Shown here: positions 53,760 through 64,000 of the stretch, piece by piece
Position numbering within the stretch: the stretch's first letter is position 1
How the letters are laid out: every line of letters begins with the position of its first letter
NCBI RefSeq assembly: GCF_963576615.1
Contig: NC_088714.1
Location: forward strand, 50,260,338-50,324,337
Source: Watersipora subatra
Lineage: Eukaryota > Bryozoa > Gymnolaemata > Cheilostomatida > Watersiporidae
Length of the DNA stretch: 64,000 nt
Direction: 5' to 3'
The notes under the pieces: generated by a model
The model's input: only the letters and a program-made list of their open reading frames with translations
What the model was told of the DNA's origin: nothing
Databases searched by the model: none
Position numbers and translations under genes: made by a program

Positions 53760-56356
53760 TTTTAATTCCAAGGTTGTAATTGCTATAGCTGGACACGCAC
53801 ACTTACCCAGATACACAAATACACACGCCCAACTATGAGAATTATATATAAAAATGGGTTACAAAATTTTGGCCGGTTTGAGCGTAAGATGTTTCCGTGA
53901 AATTTCATAGTGTAAAATCTATTGGATTATTACTTACTTACTATTACTAAAACGTCGAACGCACTTCTGACCAATTCAAGAAAAGAAAAGTGGCTGCTAA
54001 CAATACATTCACTTCTAAAGAAACACTGAATGAAACTCACTATAATAAACGATTGAAAACCTAAAATAAACAAAGCTAGAAAGCTTTTTGCCATCAGCAC
54101 CAAAAGCTTGACATTAAAACTATTTGTATTCTATTCAAAATAAATTTACACATCATATATCAGATTTTATTTATTGTAATAATTTTTTTAATAATACATA
54201 TGTTTAAGTCACCTCTGAAACATCAATCTTTTGAATCAAGTGTTCATTTGATTTTTATGAGCTTTAAAAGCTTGGAGCCGAAAAGTAGGTTATTTTTAAA
54301 ACGATTTTTAGCATTTTAAGAGCTTTAACAGTCAATGGAATGTCAGTAATACAGTCTGGGATTATATAGTCTTGAATATACAAGAGGGGCCCGCCCTTTT
54401 TGTAATTGCAAGATTAGGCTTTGAAGTGTTAAATCATAGTACTTACCCAAAACCGTTATTAAAACCTATTAGATAACACTATCAAGTTGACATCGATGCC
54501 GACATCAAATTTCTCAGTGAAGCTGTTGATTGCATGTCAGTTTAGAAAGAACTGTTTGTTACGTTTGTGTATAAAAATTGATGAAAGGAAGCACACAACT
54601 TAAGGATTTTACTTACTAACAGCTACTAGCTGCATTGCTAGTGTAACATTCTACAAAAATGGGCAAAGAACCACATAATTATGTTCATCTTTTGGAAAAC
54701 TTGCTAACTGAACCATAATATTCTATTGATTGTCACCCAAACAATAAAATGGTCTATAAAACATATGACTTTATGTCCAGACATAGCCAGAAAATTATAT
54801 TACCATATGATATACTGTGCCATTCTAGGGAAAGTATCAAAGTCAAAATCTGTTTGGGTCAACTTACTAATCACTGCTGCACAATTGGTAAATGATCATA
54901 ACACGGGGCTGAGATTTATTAGTCACTACAGCAATGTTGTAGTAATTATACAGTATATATGGAAAGCCATCTCATTTTTCATAGCACATATAAAGTCTTT
55001 AGTAATGAGCTAACTTATTGCTTTACGTTTTAAGCTTGTAAACAGACTTATGCTAATTTTGAAGCCAGTTTTTGACCCGGAATAGTTAATAATATGAATT
55101 TTGCATATTAAAATATTTTAATTACTGATGTTTCCGCTCATCTTGATCTTTGAAGCAATTCCAGATTAATGATCTTTTTGATTCCGTAACAGATCTTAAA
55201 ACCATGGCACCACTGGCTTGAGTTGATGTGGATCCGTTTCAATATTTTGCGGCTCAATGTTTAGTGTGCTAGTTGTTTATTGCATTGGTAGTCTGCTTGA
55301 ACTTACAACTTTGAGAAAATCGAAGTAGTTTAGTTATTCTGTGTAAGCTTCTGGTTAAGGTTTACTTCATAACAATTTTTCAAATTTTTGTTTTTGCTGA
55401 GAGTTGGAGTTCGACATGCTTCTAGTCAATTTACAATTTAAAACATATTTTTGCGAAGACTTTACACCAAACCAGCTTAAACACTAACTATTCAAACTGT
55501 GGCAATTTTTAACCAATAAAATACAACATCGATATTTATTTCATTTAACCGCTTATCAGTATAAACACAAATAAGAGTACCTGAATTTCAGATGTCCTGA
55601 TCAAGCGTGGACAATAATAATAGTAAGTACCAATTATTATTGATTTTAAACTGATCCACTGTGAATGCAACTAATATATTTGTAACAGATCTTTCAAAGC
55701 CATTGCAAGATATAATTTGTCAAATCAGTGTTGGACTCTACTAACGGTGACAGTCAGAATTGAACAAACTAAATAATGCTGCATTTACTCGATCTTACGT
55801 CGGCGACTAGGAAAAGGCTGTTTTTACAATTTTTTTTGGTTTTAGACCAAAAATACTTTGTCAGCAAGGAAGCAACTTTGATAAATTGTCTTGGTTTAAA
55901 TTCACACTTATACAAGGTAAAACTCTGTCAATATTGTTTTGTTGCATACCAGATGCTATCAGAATGTTTTTTTAAAGAGTTTTTGTTTGCTTTAGGTGGT
56001 GGGCCAACTGAGGAGCACATCTTTAGGTTTTTTATTGCTTACTATACTGCGAGCATTGAACTTATTGTGATTTGTTATTAGTAGGTTTTCACTCTCGTGT
56101 AAATAAACTCCAAAAACCTAATGAATACTTTTAAGCAAAACAACACATCTTAAGCAGCTTTGATGCAAATAATATTAACAGTGGGTACAAGTAAGCTAGT
56201 GACTTGAAACTAAGAAAAGTGACGTGCAGTACATGTAGTTTTAAATTTGATTAGATTTTAACAATTTTGATAGTTATTTAAAATTTTTTAAAACCCATTA
56301 TTCTCTAGCTACAACTTCAGTAGTTATATATGTTACACACCATTTCAAACTAATTG
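53760..56356. other. unassigned AT-rich region
   Basis: Open frames at 54726-55013 and 55776-56081 lack family motifs and splice context. About 55490-55760 weakly repeats 50380-50680. No gene supported. Confidence 0.35.
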
Positions 56357-56837
56357 TGTGAAAGAAAGAGAGAAAAAGAGAGAGAAAGAAAGAAAGAGAG
56401 AAAAAGAAAGAGATAGAAAGAAAGAGAGAGAGAGAAAAAGAGAAAAGAGAAAGAGGAAAAGAGAAAAAGAGAAAGAAAGAGAGAGAAAGAGCGAAAGAAA
56501 GAGAGATAGAGAGTAAGAGAGAAAGAGAAAACAAGAAAGAGAGAGAGAGAGAGAGAGAGGAAGAGATAGAGGGTGAGAGAGGGTGAAAGAGGGTGAGAGA
56601 AATAGAGAGAGAGAGTGAAAGAGAGGGGGAGAGACAGAGAGAGAAAGAAACTAAAAGAGAAAAAAAACGAGACAAAGAGAGAGATAATGAGAGAGAATGA
56701 GAGAGAGTGAGAGAGAATGAGAGAGAATGAAGAGAAAGAGAGAAAGAGAGACAGAGAGAAAAACAGTAAGAGAGTAAGAGGGAAAGATAAAACGAGAAAA
56801 AGAGAGAAAGACAGAAAAAGACAAGACAGAGAGAGAC
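56357..56837. repeat. GA/AAAG-rich polypurine tract
   Basis: About 480 bp of degenerate (GAAA)n/(GA)n on the plus strand, giving a false Ser/Leu/Phe-rich frame on the other strand. Confidence 0.95.
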
Positions 56838-59800
56838 TATTCAATATTGCACTATTACAAACTGTTCACTTGAGAAATAATTTGTAATTAGTTGAAGCAT
56901 TCAGAAACTCAGGCTATCATTTTGCAAACCAAATGTCCAATTCTTTTTATATACTGTCAAATGACAATTAAAGCCGATTTTGTTCTTTGAGCCATAGCCA
57001 TTTCTGTGTGTAAATTTTTGCCGGTAAACCAAAAATTGACACTTCAAATAAATAACGCCCTATCGACACAATCTAACAAGATCTTTCTATAATTGACTTA
57101 CAACCAGGGTCATGACGCATTAGAACTGCACTGCATAATCACAGCTTAGTATGCAGTGAGTTTGTAGTGCACCACAACATTCAAATGATTTTGCAGACAT
57201 TGGCCTCACGCAAAAGTTGTCCACCGAGATCTACTTCACATTTACATGTACATCTATAACTCATATATATCCCGACGATATACGAATACTGCAATTACTC
57301 ATTCTTCAAGATTTGAAACTGTTTGTGCACTGCAACTGAGCGTTAGTATGAAGTGGATAGTATGAGTCAACTGACATAGCTGGCTTTTCAAACATCTGTA
57401 CTGCAGTGTGTAAACATGTCCAACTGTATAATCAGCAAGCTCATGAACTTGCGCTGTAAAATCTATTTATTTTCACAATAGGAAAGCAGGAGTTATCAAT
57501 CAACTTCTATAAAATTGGAGTAAAGTACACCCTCAATATACGATTACCCTGATTACAGTTTTTCTCCTTAGGAAGTGGAACATGATAATTTTCAAACTCA
57601 CTGAATGAATCTTATTTCTCTATACGAATTTAACAAAAAAATATTTGCTCATGTTCAAACTTGGCTGTCGGTGGTCTTATTACATACATCAAAGTAACAA
57701 AGACACTGAAACGCTATTGGTTAAAAATATTTCATACCTCCTGGAAGAGACATGTTGACCAATTTCTCTCAGCTCAGCAACTCACGTGTATAAAATGGTT
57801 ATGTTTTTCCTACGGCACAGTAAGAAAATAGGAGTTGCGACTTCTTCATGCAGAGGGTCTAGTGGTCAGAAAACTTCTCCTAACCTGCTAGCAAAAATTC
57901 ACTTCACGAAAACAGCATCTTTTGTTTTTTTTTGCTGATTTAAGTACATGTAGAAATATGTTATAAACAGGTTCGCTAAAAGTTATAGTAAAAGTGAAGA
58001 AAGAAACTGGTAAGTGATAACATTTTAGTGATAACAAGTTGAATTTCAGTAAGATAGTTAAAAATACATTCTAAAACTTTGCTTTAAATGTGTGATTATT
58101 AAGCTAAACTTATTTTAGGTGAAATTAAAGTTTATTTCATAGGTCTGTCTGTCTTGGATGTAAAAACTTCTAATGGTATAACTGTAAAATGTAGCACGAG
58201 AATGTTAAATTTTATTGCAGATCATAACCACTAAATACACTAAATACAATAAAGCTACCGTAGTTAACTATAGTTACTGAAGTTGAAATACTATTTTGTT
58301 ACTAATTTTTAAAAGTTACACCATTTATACAGAATTTTGATAATTTTTACTAGAGGATATTTGCATTATGTAATTACTATGGTTTTTGTACCTTTACATA
58401 CAAATGTTTCGCTATATGATGCCAACCCTGGAACAGATCAAAATCTATTTTGAGGTTGCACTATATTTCTACTGCAATCTCATTAACAATATACATTGTG
58501 AATAAGATTATAATGTGCAATTTCCTGTGGGCCTAGCATCTTGGCTAGCTGCAGTGCTTCTGCACATGTAGGCCTCATCATGCCTTAACAAGTAGGAACA
58601 AAGCTTTCATTAGTTTTGTTAAACTAAATAAATTTTATAACCATATTTTCATTTTGCCTAATCTTATATCTTTACTAATTGATGAAATAAATCCACACAC
58701 ACACGCACGCACGCACCCACCCACCCACACACACACTCACACACCCACACACCCACACACACGCACACATCTATGCACATGTGCACATATATATTAAAAC
58801 CATTATAGCTTTCCACTACTAGCATATACAACATGCCAACTGCGATCAACAAGCTGGCCGACCCGTAACCAAGTCTGATCAGCATTCACTTTTTGAAAAT
58901 GTATTCTGGTTGCATGCAAACCAACTCCCTACTTTGTTATGCAATCAAATTTCATGACAATGACAAGTACACACTAAAAAAAACTTCCATCGTATTCAGC
59001 ACTGCATACTGCGCAGTTGGCAATACCACCATTACACAAGTACTCCTCATTGCATAGTAGAAAGTGATAGTGTTGCATGTACACTGCTTACTACACAGTA
59101 TACATGCAACAGTAGTAACAGTATGTAATGCAATATTAATACTGCATACTTTATGACAGAGTATTACCATAGCTGTAACGTATATTACATCTGGGTATCA
59201 GCAATTAATTAACAATGCGCCGTTATGATTTTTTTCTATTTATCACAACCTTGTTTCAAATACAGCTTCTGACGCCAGTAGCTAGCCAATACTGCATATC
59301 GGATTTACACCAGTACAGATGTAGACTGTTTCTAATTATAATTACTGATTCTTTGTTTCTGTAGATGTATTTTGAACTTCTTTGATGGTGCTTCCTTCCT
59401 TTTCTAACTCTCCATTTCTAATTTACCATTTCATTCATATTTTTTGCTCATTCATCATCATACCAGTCGTGTAAATTAGGTCAGATTTTTTGAACAGCGC
59501 CACATAAAGGATCTTGCTACGGGAAAAAAAATTTCTTTTTGAAAGGATATAATGCAAAGGCTGAAACACTTACTCATAGTTGTTAGGATTTTGGCTAGTT
59601 TCTATCCTCAGCTCCTGTAAAGCTACATATATTGCATACACATATCATAGACCTTATAATGTTTATCTAGTTTGAAGGAGCATAACATGGCCTAGCGTGA
59701 AATTAAATAAAACAATTTTGAATAGAACAAAGCTGTCTATTCATAAACTAACAAAAAAAATTAGCAGAAAAAGGTATGAACACACTGGAGAGTTTGTATG

Positions 59801-60764
59801 TTTGGGTATAGAGAGAGTTTCTTTGATACTAGGAAGAGCCACTTATTTAAACACTCCTGATTTGAGCTTCTGTTAAAAAAATTTAACCTATACCCACCCA
59901 TTGGTAATCAATCACACAGCTATGGTTTACCCCAAGATATATGCTTTGTGCAAATGTGACCAACATATTTTTCTACTCGCTAATATTGCCTTACTCCAAG
60001 AAGAAGCATTAAAAATATGTAATCAAAAACTTGATTAAATATTACAAACTTAGACAATGAATAATTTGGAATTATTAGCATCAATAAAATAGATTGCTTT
60101 TGTTTTTATGGTAACTTGTTGTTGTTACAGTAAATCAAAAAATATTGATATACGATTGTCTAATTTGCATAGTTCAACGGTCAGATTAGCCAAACATTTT
60201 AAGTTTTTATGGTTACGCAGTGCTGAAGTAGTCACTTTTGTCTAGTTGGGTGTATTTTGCTCGTAGTTGAAGCAGAGTAAGCTAGTTGTTCTATAGATTA
60301 GTGAACTGATGAGTGATTTTAAAGACTTTCAAAATTTCGACAACCAACAAAACTTGAGAGTTGTTAAAACACTCAGAAGAAAACAATGTGCACAGCCTGC
60401 TCAATAATGACATCACAAGTCACTCTTCTGTTTATCTCTTCTGTTATGATATTAGCTAATACGTTAAATCTGCCGTGTTATACGCTTTTGTTGACATATG
60501 TTTTATTTTGTATTTGCTCATGTTTGTTGGAATAAAACTTCAAATATAGCTTCAGATACATTGGTATTAATGTTTCAAATGATTTACAGGTAGGTTGGTT
60601 AGAATTTTTCCCATTGTATTTTTCGAAATGCTGTGAAAACATATGAAAATCCAATGCTGATGAAATCATGTATGTATCATTTGTAAAAAATATGCATGAC
60701 TACTGACGCAATTTTTAGGGCAGTCTGGATACATTTTTCTTCTGAACAGTTTATCCGCAATCAG
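56838..60764. other. unassigned AT-rich region
   Basis: Contains a (CA)n stretch (58692-58770) and a patch rich in GCATACTG/CAGTATGC words (58990-59160) with small inverted repeats. No splice-bounded coding sequence recognised. Confidence 0.35.
58692..58770. repeat. (CA)n microsatellite with CACC and GCAC variants
   Basis: Imperfect dinucleotide repeat on the plus strand (CACACGCACGCACGCACCCA). Confidence 0.95.
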
Positions 60765-60885
60765 ATTGTGCCGATTTTAATCTTGAAACATCCTGATAGT
60801 CAGATAATCTAAAACAACATCCAGAATCACAAATGATAAAAAAAATATTTACACCTTTCGATGAAAATTTTTAGGTTTTCATGTG
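60765..60885 (-). mobile_element. MITE family M1, partial copy
   Basis: Plus strand reads GATTTTAATCTTGAAACATC then CTGATAGTCAGATAATCT, the inverted family core. One arm only, abutting the palindrome at 60892. Confidence 0.5.
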
Positions 60886-60891
60886 CATGAC

Positions 60892-62074
60892 CATTTCAGA
60901 TATAAAATAGATTGTTGGCAAAGAGGTTTGCACACTTTGGTTTGAGCACTTGTGCACAGCACATTTTAGTGTTTGCTGTGCTGCTGTGTTTGAAATGTTT
61001 GTTAGGCATCATATTTAAGGCCGTGATGTCTGAATGGCCAACCGTGCTGTTTGTACTATCACCGACATCAGTTGAACCTCTTTTGAATAGCCAGTTGGTT
61101 TATTACCTAATTACCTGTCCGCTATTTTTGGCCAAAAACTTTGCAATGATGTAATTCAGTGCTATCATCAGCCAAAAAAACAGCTATGTTACTGATGGTA
61201 ATATCAGCTGATGTTACTGCTATCATCAGCCTATCTCACCAAAGCTATTTAACACACATGCAAAAATCATTCATCACAGTGGGCTAGGGAGCCATCACAG
61301 GGCATGTGAAAAACCCTCAGCATAATTAGTATCCGCCTAAACTCCACAACTAGACTAGGTGGTGTGCAGTCTGTCTACTGGCTGTACATAATAACACTGT
61401 GTGGCCAACACAGGCTTTGGCCTACTCTGGTATAAGCGGAACAACCATTTGTCTCTGTCTGACCCAGTACTGGCCAGGACTGATTAAGAAAGTGGGGAGA
61501 ATAGTTAAGTGTTGGTGAGACTCTTGACTATTTTTATCTCACCGTGCTTTGCACGGTGAAGCTTGGGTGGAGTTTGGGCGTGCTTTGCGCGCCCAAACTC
61601 CACCACCTAGCCTGGTTGGGGAGTTTGGGCGGATACTAATTATGCTGAGGTTTTTTTTCACATGCTCTGTGATGGCTCCGTAGCTCTCTGTGATGAATGG
61701 TTTTGGCATGCGTGTTAAATAGCTTTGATTAGATAGGCTGATGATAGCAGTAACATCAGCTGATGTTAGCATCAGTAACATAGCTAATTTTTTGGATGGT
61801 GATAGCACTAAACTACATAATTGCAATGTTTTTGGCCAGAACTAGCAAAGGGGTAAGTAGGTAATAAACCAACTGGCGGTCCAAAAACTTTCAATTGATG
61901 TCAGTAATAGCACAAACAGCTCGGCTGGCTTTTCAGTCATCAGGGCCTTAAATATGATGCCTAACAAAAGTTTCAAACACAGCAGCGCAGCACACACTAA
62001 AATATGCTTTGCACAAGTGCTCAAACCAAAGTGCGCAAACCTTTTTGCCAACAATCTATTTCATATCTGAAATG
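60892..62074. repeat. 1.2-kb near-palindromic inverted repeat (TE-like)
   Basis: The left arm (60892-61345) and the inverted right arm (about 61600-62074) match along almost their whole length. Landmarks: GATTGTTGGCAAAGAGGTTT against the right-arm equivalent, and CATAATTAGTATCCGCCTAA against GGCGGATACTAATTATGCTG. The centre carries two perfect or near-perfect hairpins: ACCGTGCTTTGCACGGT (61542) and AGTTTGGGCGTGCTTTGCGC+GCCCAAACT (61571). Equivalent frames in both arms (MLAKRFAHFGLSTCA) are a by-product of the duplication. No transposase seen. Confidence 0.85.
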
Positions 62075-62425
62075 ATGAACCATGCAAAGCACGGTGAGAC
62101 AAAACCAGCCAAAAACAGGCAGAGACTGTATGCTGCACGCCCCAGGCAGAAGGTAGCAATAGACCTGGTGAAGTCACTGCTAATAACACCAAAGAGTAAT
62201 TAGTTGATATTAATGTTAACTGACCACTTCACTCGATGGCAGGATGCTTTGGCTCTATCAGAAACTAAGACATTAGTGGTAGCTAGCACTCTAGATGAAA
62301 AAAGTCATCTATTACACGGGTTTGCCAGAACAGATCTACACGAACAAAAAAGCAGGGTTTACCAAGCTGCACCAGCTCGGGCATGTGGCAAAGTCACACA
62401 TAGCCTCATACCATTTTTAAGCTAA
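62075..62425 (+). pseudogene. Ty3/gypsy-type retrotransposon integrase fragment
   Basis: One frame reads ARPRQKVAIDLV, an in-frame TAG (62201-62203), then MLTDHFTRWQDALALSETKT, VVASTLDEK. The pattern W/R-Q-K-V-A-x-D-L-V-G-P-L followed by L-T-D-H-F-(T/S)-(R/K)-W-x-x-A is the start of the integrase catalytic core, with the first catalytic Asp in the A-x-D motif. After about 62310 the frame no longer resembles integrase and the second catalytic region is missing. Dead copy. Its start coincides with a CACGGTGAGAC hairpin partner of the adjacent palindrome. Confidence 0.75.
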
Positions 62426-64000
62426 TGAAATAGTAGAGTGTAATACTCAGCAACTGGGTAGCTCACTCAGAGTGCTGCACTAGCTAAAGGCTAAAAGGAA
62501 TAGGATGTGTTGTTACCTTAAATGCTGACCAAGTTGCAAGCTAGATTTGTTAAGACATACTGAGTGATAAAGGTTTAGCCTAATCACATACATGTATATC
62601 TGACCGGGCAGAGGGAACAATTCTCAACCAAAAGTAAAGGCAAGTTTAGGCCATACCATACCAACCCAGAGTAGTCAAGATGAGCTCCAGCAATGATAAT
62701 CCCTTGTAGACACCTCGATAGAAAGAGAGCCATGCCAGGAAAAAAATGCAAAACTGGCCAGAAGTGATGTAGGGGCTCTCCACTCCAAAGAAAAAGGCTC
62801 TGTAACCTTGGGAGCCAAAACATGATGAAGAAGCTTTTCTGGAGGAGCCCAGGAAAAGTAACACAAAGGTAGAAAAACCTGGTATTCTGGTACAGGCAGC
62901 CTGCCCAGTGTAGAGGCTCCAGTGGTCACTTGGTTCAATCCAGCTCAATCTTCAGTCAATCAAAAGCTGGATATGGTGAGTGGGCATGTTTTGCAATGAT
63001 GATAGCCAATCCTTTATGATTTGGGTGAAACAATATTAAAATAAAAGCAAGGCACCAAGCTCAAAACTGAGTTGCAAAGCAGCTATTTCTACTCTGAAGT
63101 GAAAACAAGCAAATTATGTGTTCAAGTCTTTTTTGATACTATTTTATTGAGCCATTCACAGCCTTTTAAACCTGTCACCATGGACTCTCAACAAAGTAAG
63201 CTTAACCATTCTTTGAAAAAATGCTGAGCCAGCTGAGGCTCTTAGAGGCAGACAAGGAGGAGCTGCTAGATGGCTTTCTAGACTCAGATGAAGGGCCTGT
63301 AGCCGGGCGTTAAGGCGCGAGCTTGACAGAGTTGGATTATGCAGTGGGGTTTTCTACTGAGGAAAAGTGAAAACATGTGGAGTGTCTTGGCCAGGCTGAA
63401 TCTGTGGGTGACTCTGCTTCAAAAAACAGAAATACTCATGTCGACTCACACATGGTTTGCACCTGAACCTTTGCTATGAGCTGACCTAAGCTGGCTACTA
63501 TTATGCCCTAAAACAAGCAAGGACCTAGGAAGAATTGCCAGCCAGTCTAGCTCAGGTGAGCTTTTGCCCTTCAGATTTATGAGAGCTGTGAGTGGTTGGA
63601 AGAGGTGAAAAAAGATTAAAGCTTGGGAAAGGCTCAAATATCTCAAACAAATATAGAGATCGTGTTGGCGGAAGGGATAGCTTGTAAGTCACTACAAGCT
63701 GCTGCTAAGTCTACCATGCTAATGTTGATACAAGTGCCAAAAGTACTAGCAAAGAATGCTATTGTGAAAACCAGATGCTCTATTTCACAGGAGACCTGGG
63801 ATCGGATCCGGGAAGCATTGAGAAACTAGTCGGGTATATGTGACCTATGTGGCTTGGTCTCAAGCGTTTGGAGGAGTTACAACCATTGGTTCAAAGTTTC
63901 AGCATCTATGTATGTATCTGCTGGTGGCGGACCTGTGGCGAGAGACCAGGTCATGTAATACTGGGGGCACACAGTGATGATAATGCAGAGACATGGTGTA
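62426..64000. other. GC-richer degraded TE-like sequence to the window edge
   Basis: Base composition is noticeably less AT-rich than the rest of the window. Short broken plus-strand frames (for example 63222-63311 with LEADKEELLDGFLDSDEG, and 63623-63829) could be remnants of gag or another retrotransposon ORF, but no diagnostic motif was found. Confidence 0.3.

Noticed and set aside
62584..62948. Overlapping 79-100 codon minus frames near the gypsy fragment
   Set aside because: They occupy alternative frames of GC-richer decayed TE sequence and show no family motif.

Overview
The window is eukaryotic nuclear DNA: AT-rich, intron-bearing and dense in transposable-element (TE) remnants and simple repeats. 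Split genes with GT/AG borders, poly(A) signals, Helitrons, a Penelope-like element, LINE reverse transcriptase and Ty3/gypsy integrase fragments, tRNA-like SINE heads and MITEs all fit an invertebrate animal. The sulfotransferase and TE repertoire suggests a lophotrochozoan (mollusc- or bryozoan-like), but the phylum is inference. No operons, rRNA, CRISPR array or intact tRNA was seen.

Host genes are few and belong to two sulfotransferase-fold families. (1) A CHST15-like Golgi carbohydrate sulfotransferase is encoded on the minus strand in at least eight exons between 26049 and 8345. All splice phases agree, giving about 412 codons with an N-terminal signal anchor, a 5'-PSB-like motif and a 3'-PB-like motif. 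A convergent paralogue on the plus strand enters from the left edge, with its last two exons at 123-230 and 2515-2733. (2) A second, uncharacterised P-loop sulfotransferase-like family is present three times. Copy B (minus, 51224-45909) has two exons and is intact except for one in-frame TGA. Copy A (minus, about 34078-31338) is a pseudogene with a 1-nt frameshift. Copy C (plus, about 29440-29690) is a decayed fragment. A and B are broken within about 15 bases of the same homologous position.

Layout. 0.1-2.7 kb: plus-strand sulfotransferase 3' end. 3.4-5.5 kb: 25-bp satellite abutting the 3' end of a decayed LINE. 8.3-26 kb: the CHST15-like gene, with introns holding a CpG-rich MITE (9.9 kb), a two-exon HIRAN-like TE-type gene with a duplicated exon (11.3-12.7 kb), minisatellites, a 2.7-kb inverted-repeat element (16.5-19.2 kb) and a Helitron (23.7-25.3 kb). 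29.4-34.1 kb: copies C and A. 35.5-41.7 kb: a 6.2-kb inverted-repeat structure enclosing two more Helitrons and an SLC22-like transporter fragment. 41.7-43.3 kb: LINE fragment interrupted by a MITE, then another MITE. 45.9-51.2 kb: copy B, whose intron holds a Penelope-like element with a GIY-YIG domain. 52.7-58.8 kb: Helitron 3' end, microsatellites, SINE head, GA tract. 60.9-64 kb: a 1.2-kb near-palindrome joined to Ty3/gypsy integrase remnants.

The plausible host function is sulfation of glycans or other acceptors in the secretory pathway. The rest is TE activity, including insertions into introns of both sulfotransferase families. Exon joins were made by hand from splice consensus, phase and paralogue comparison; no transcript or database evidence was available.
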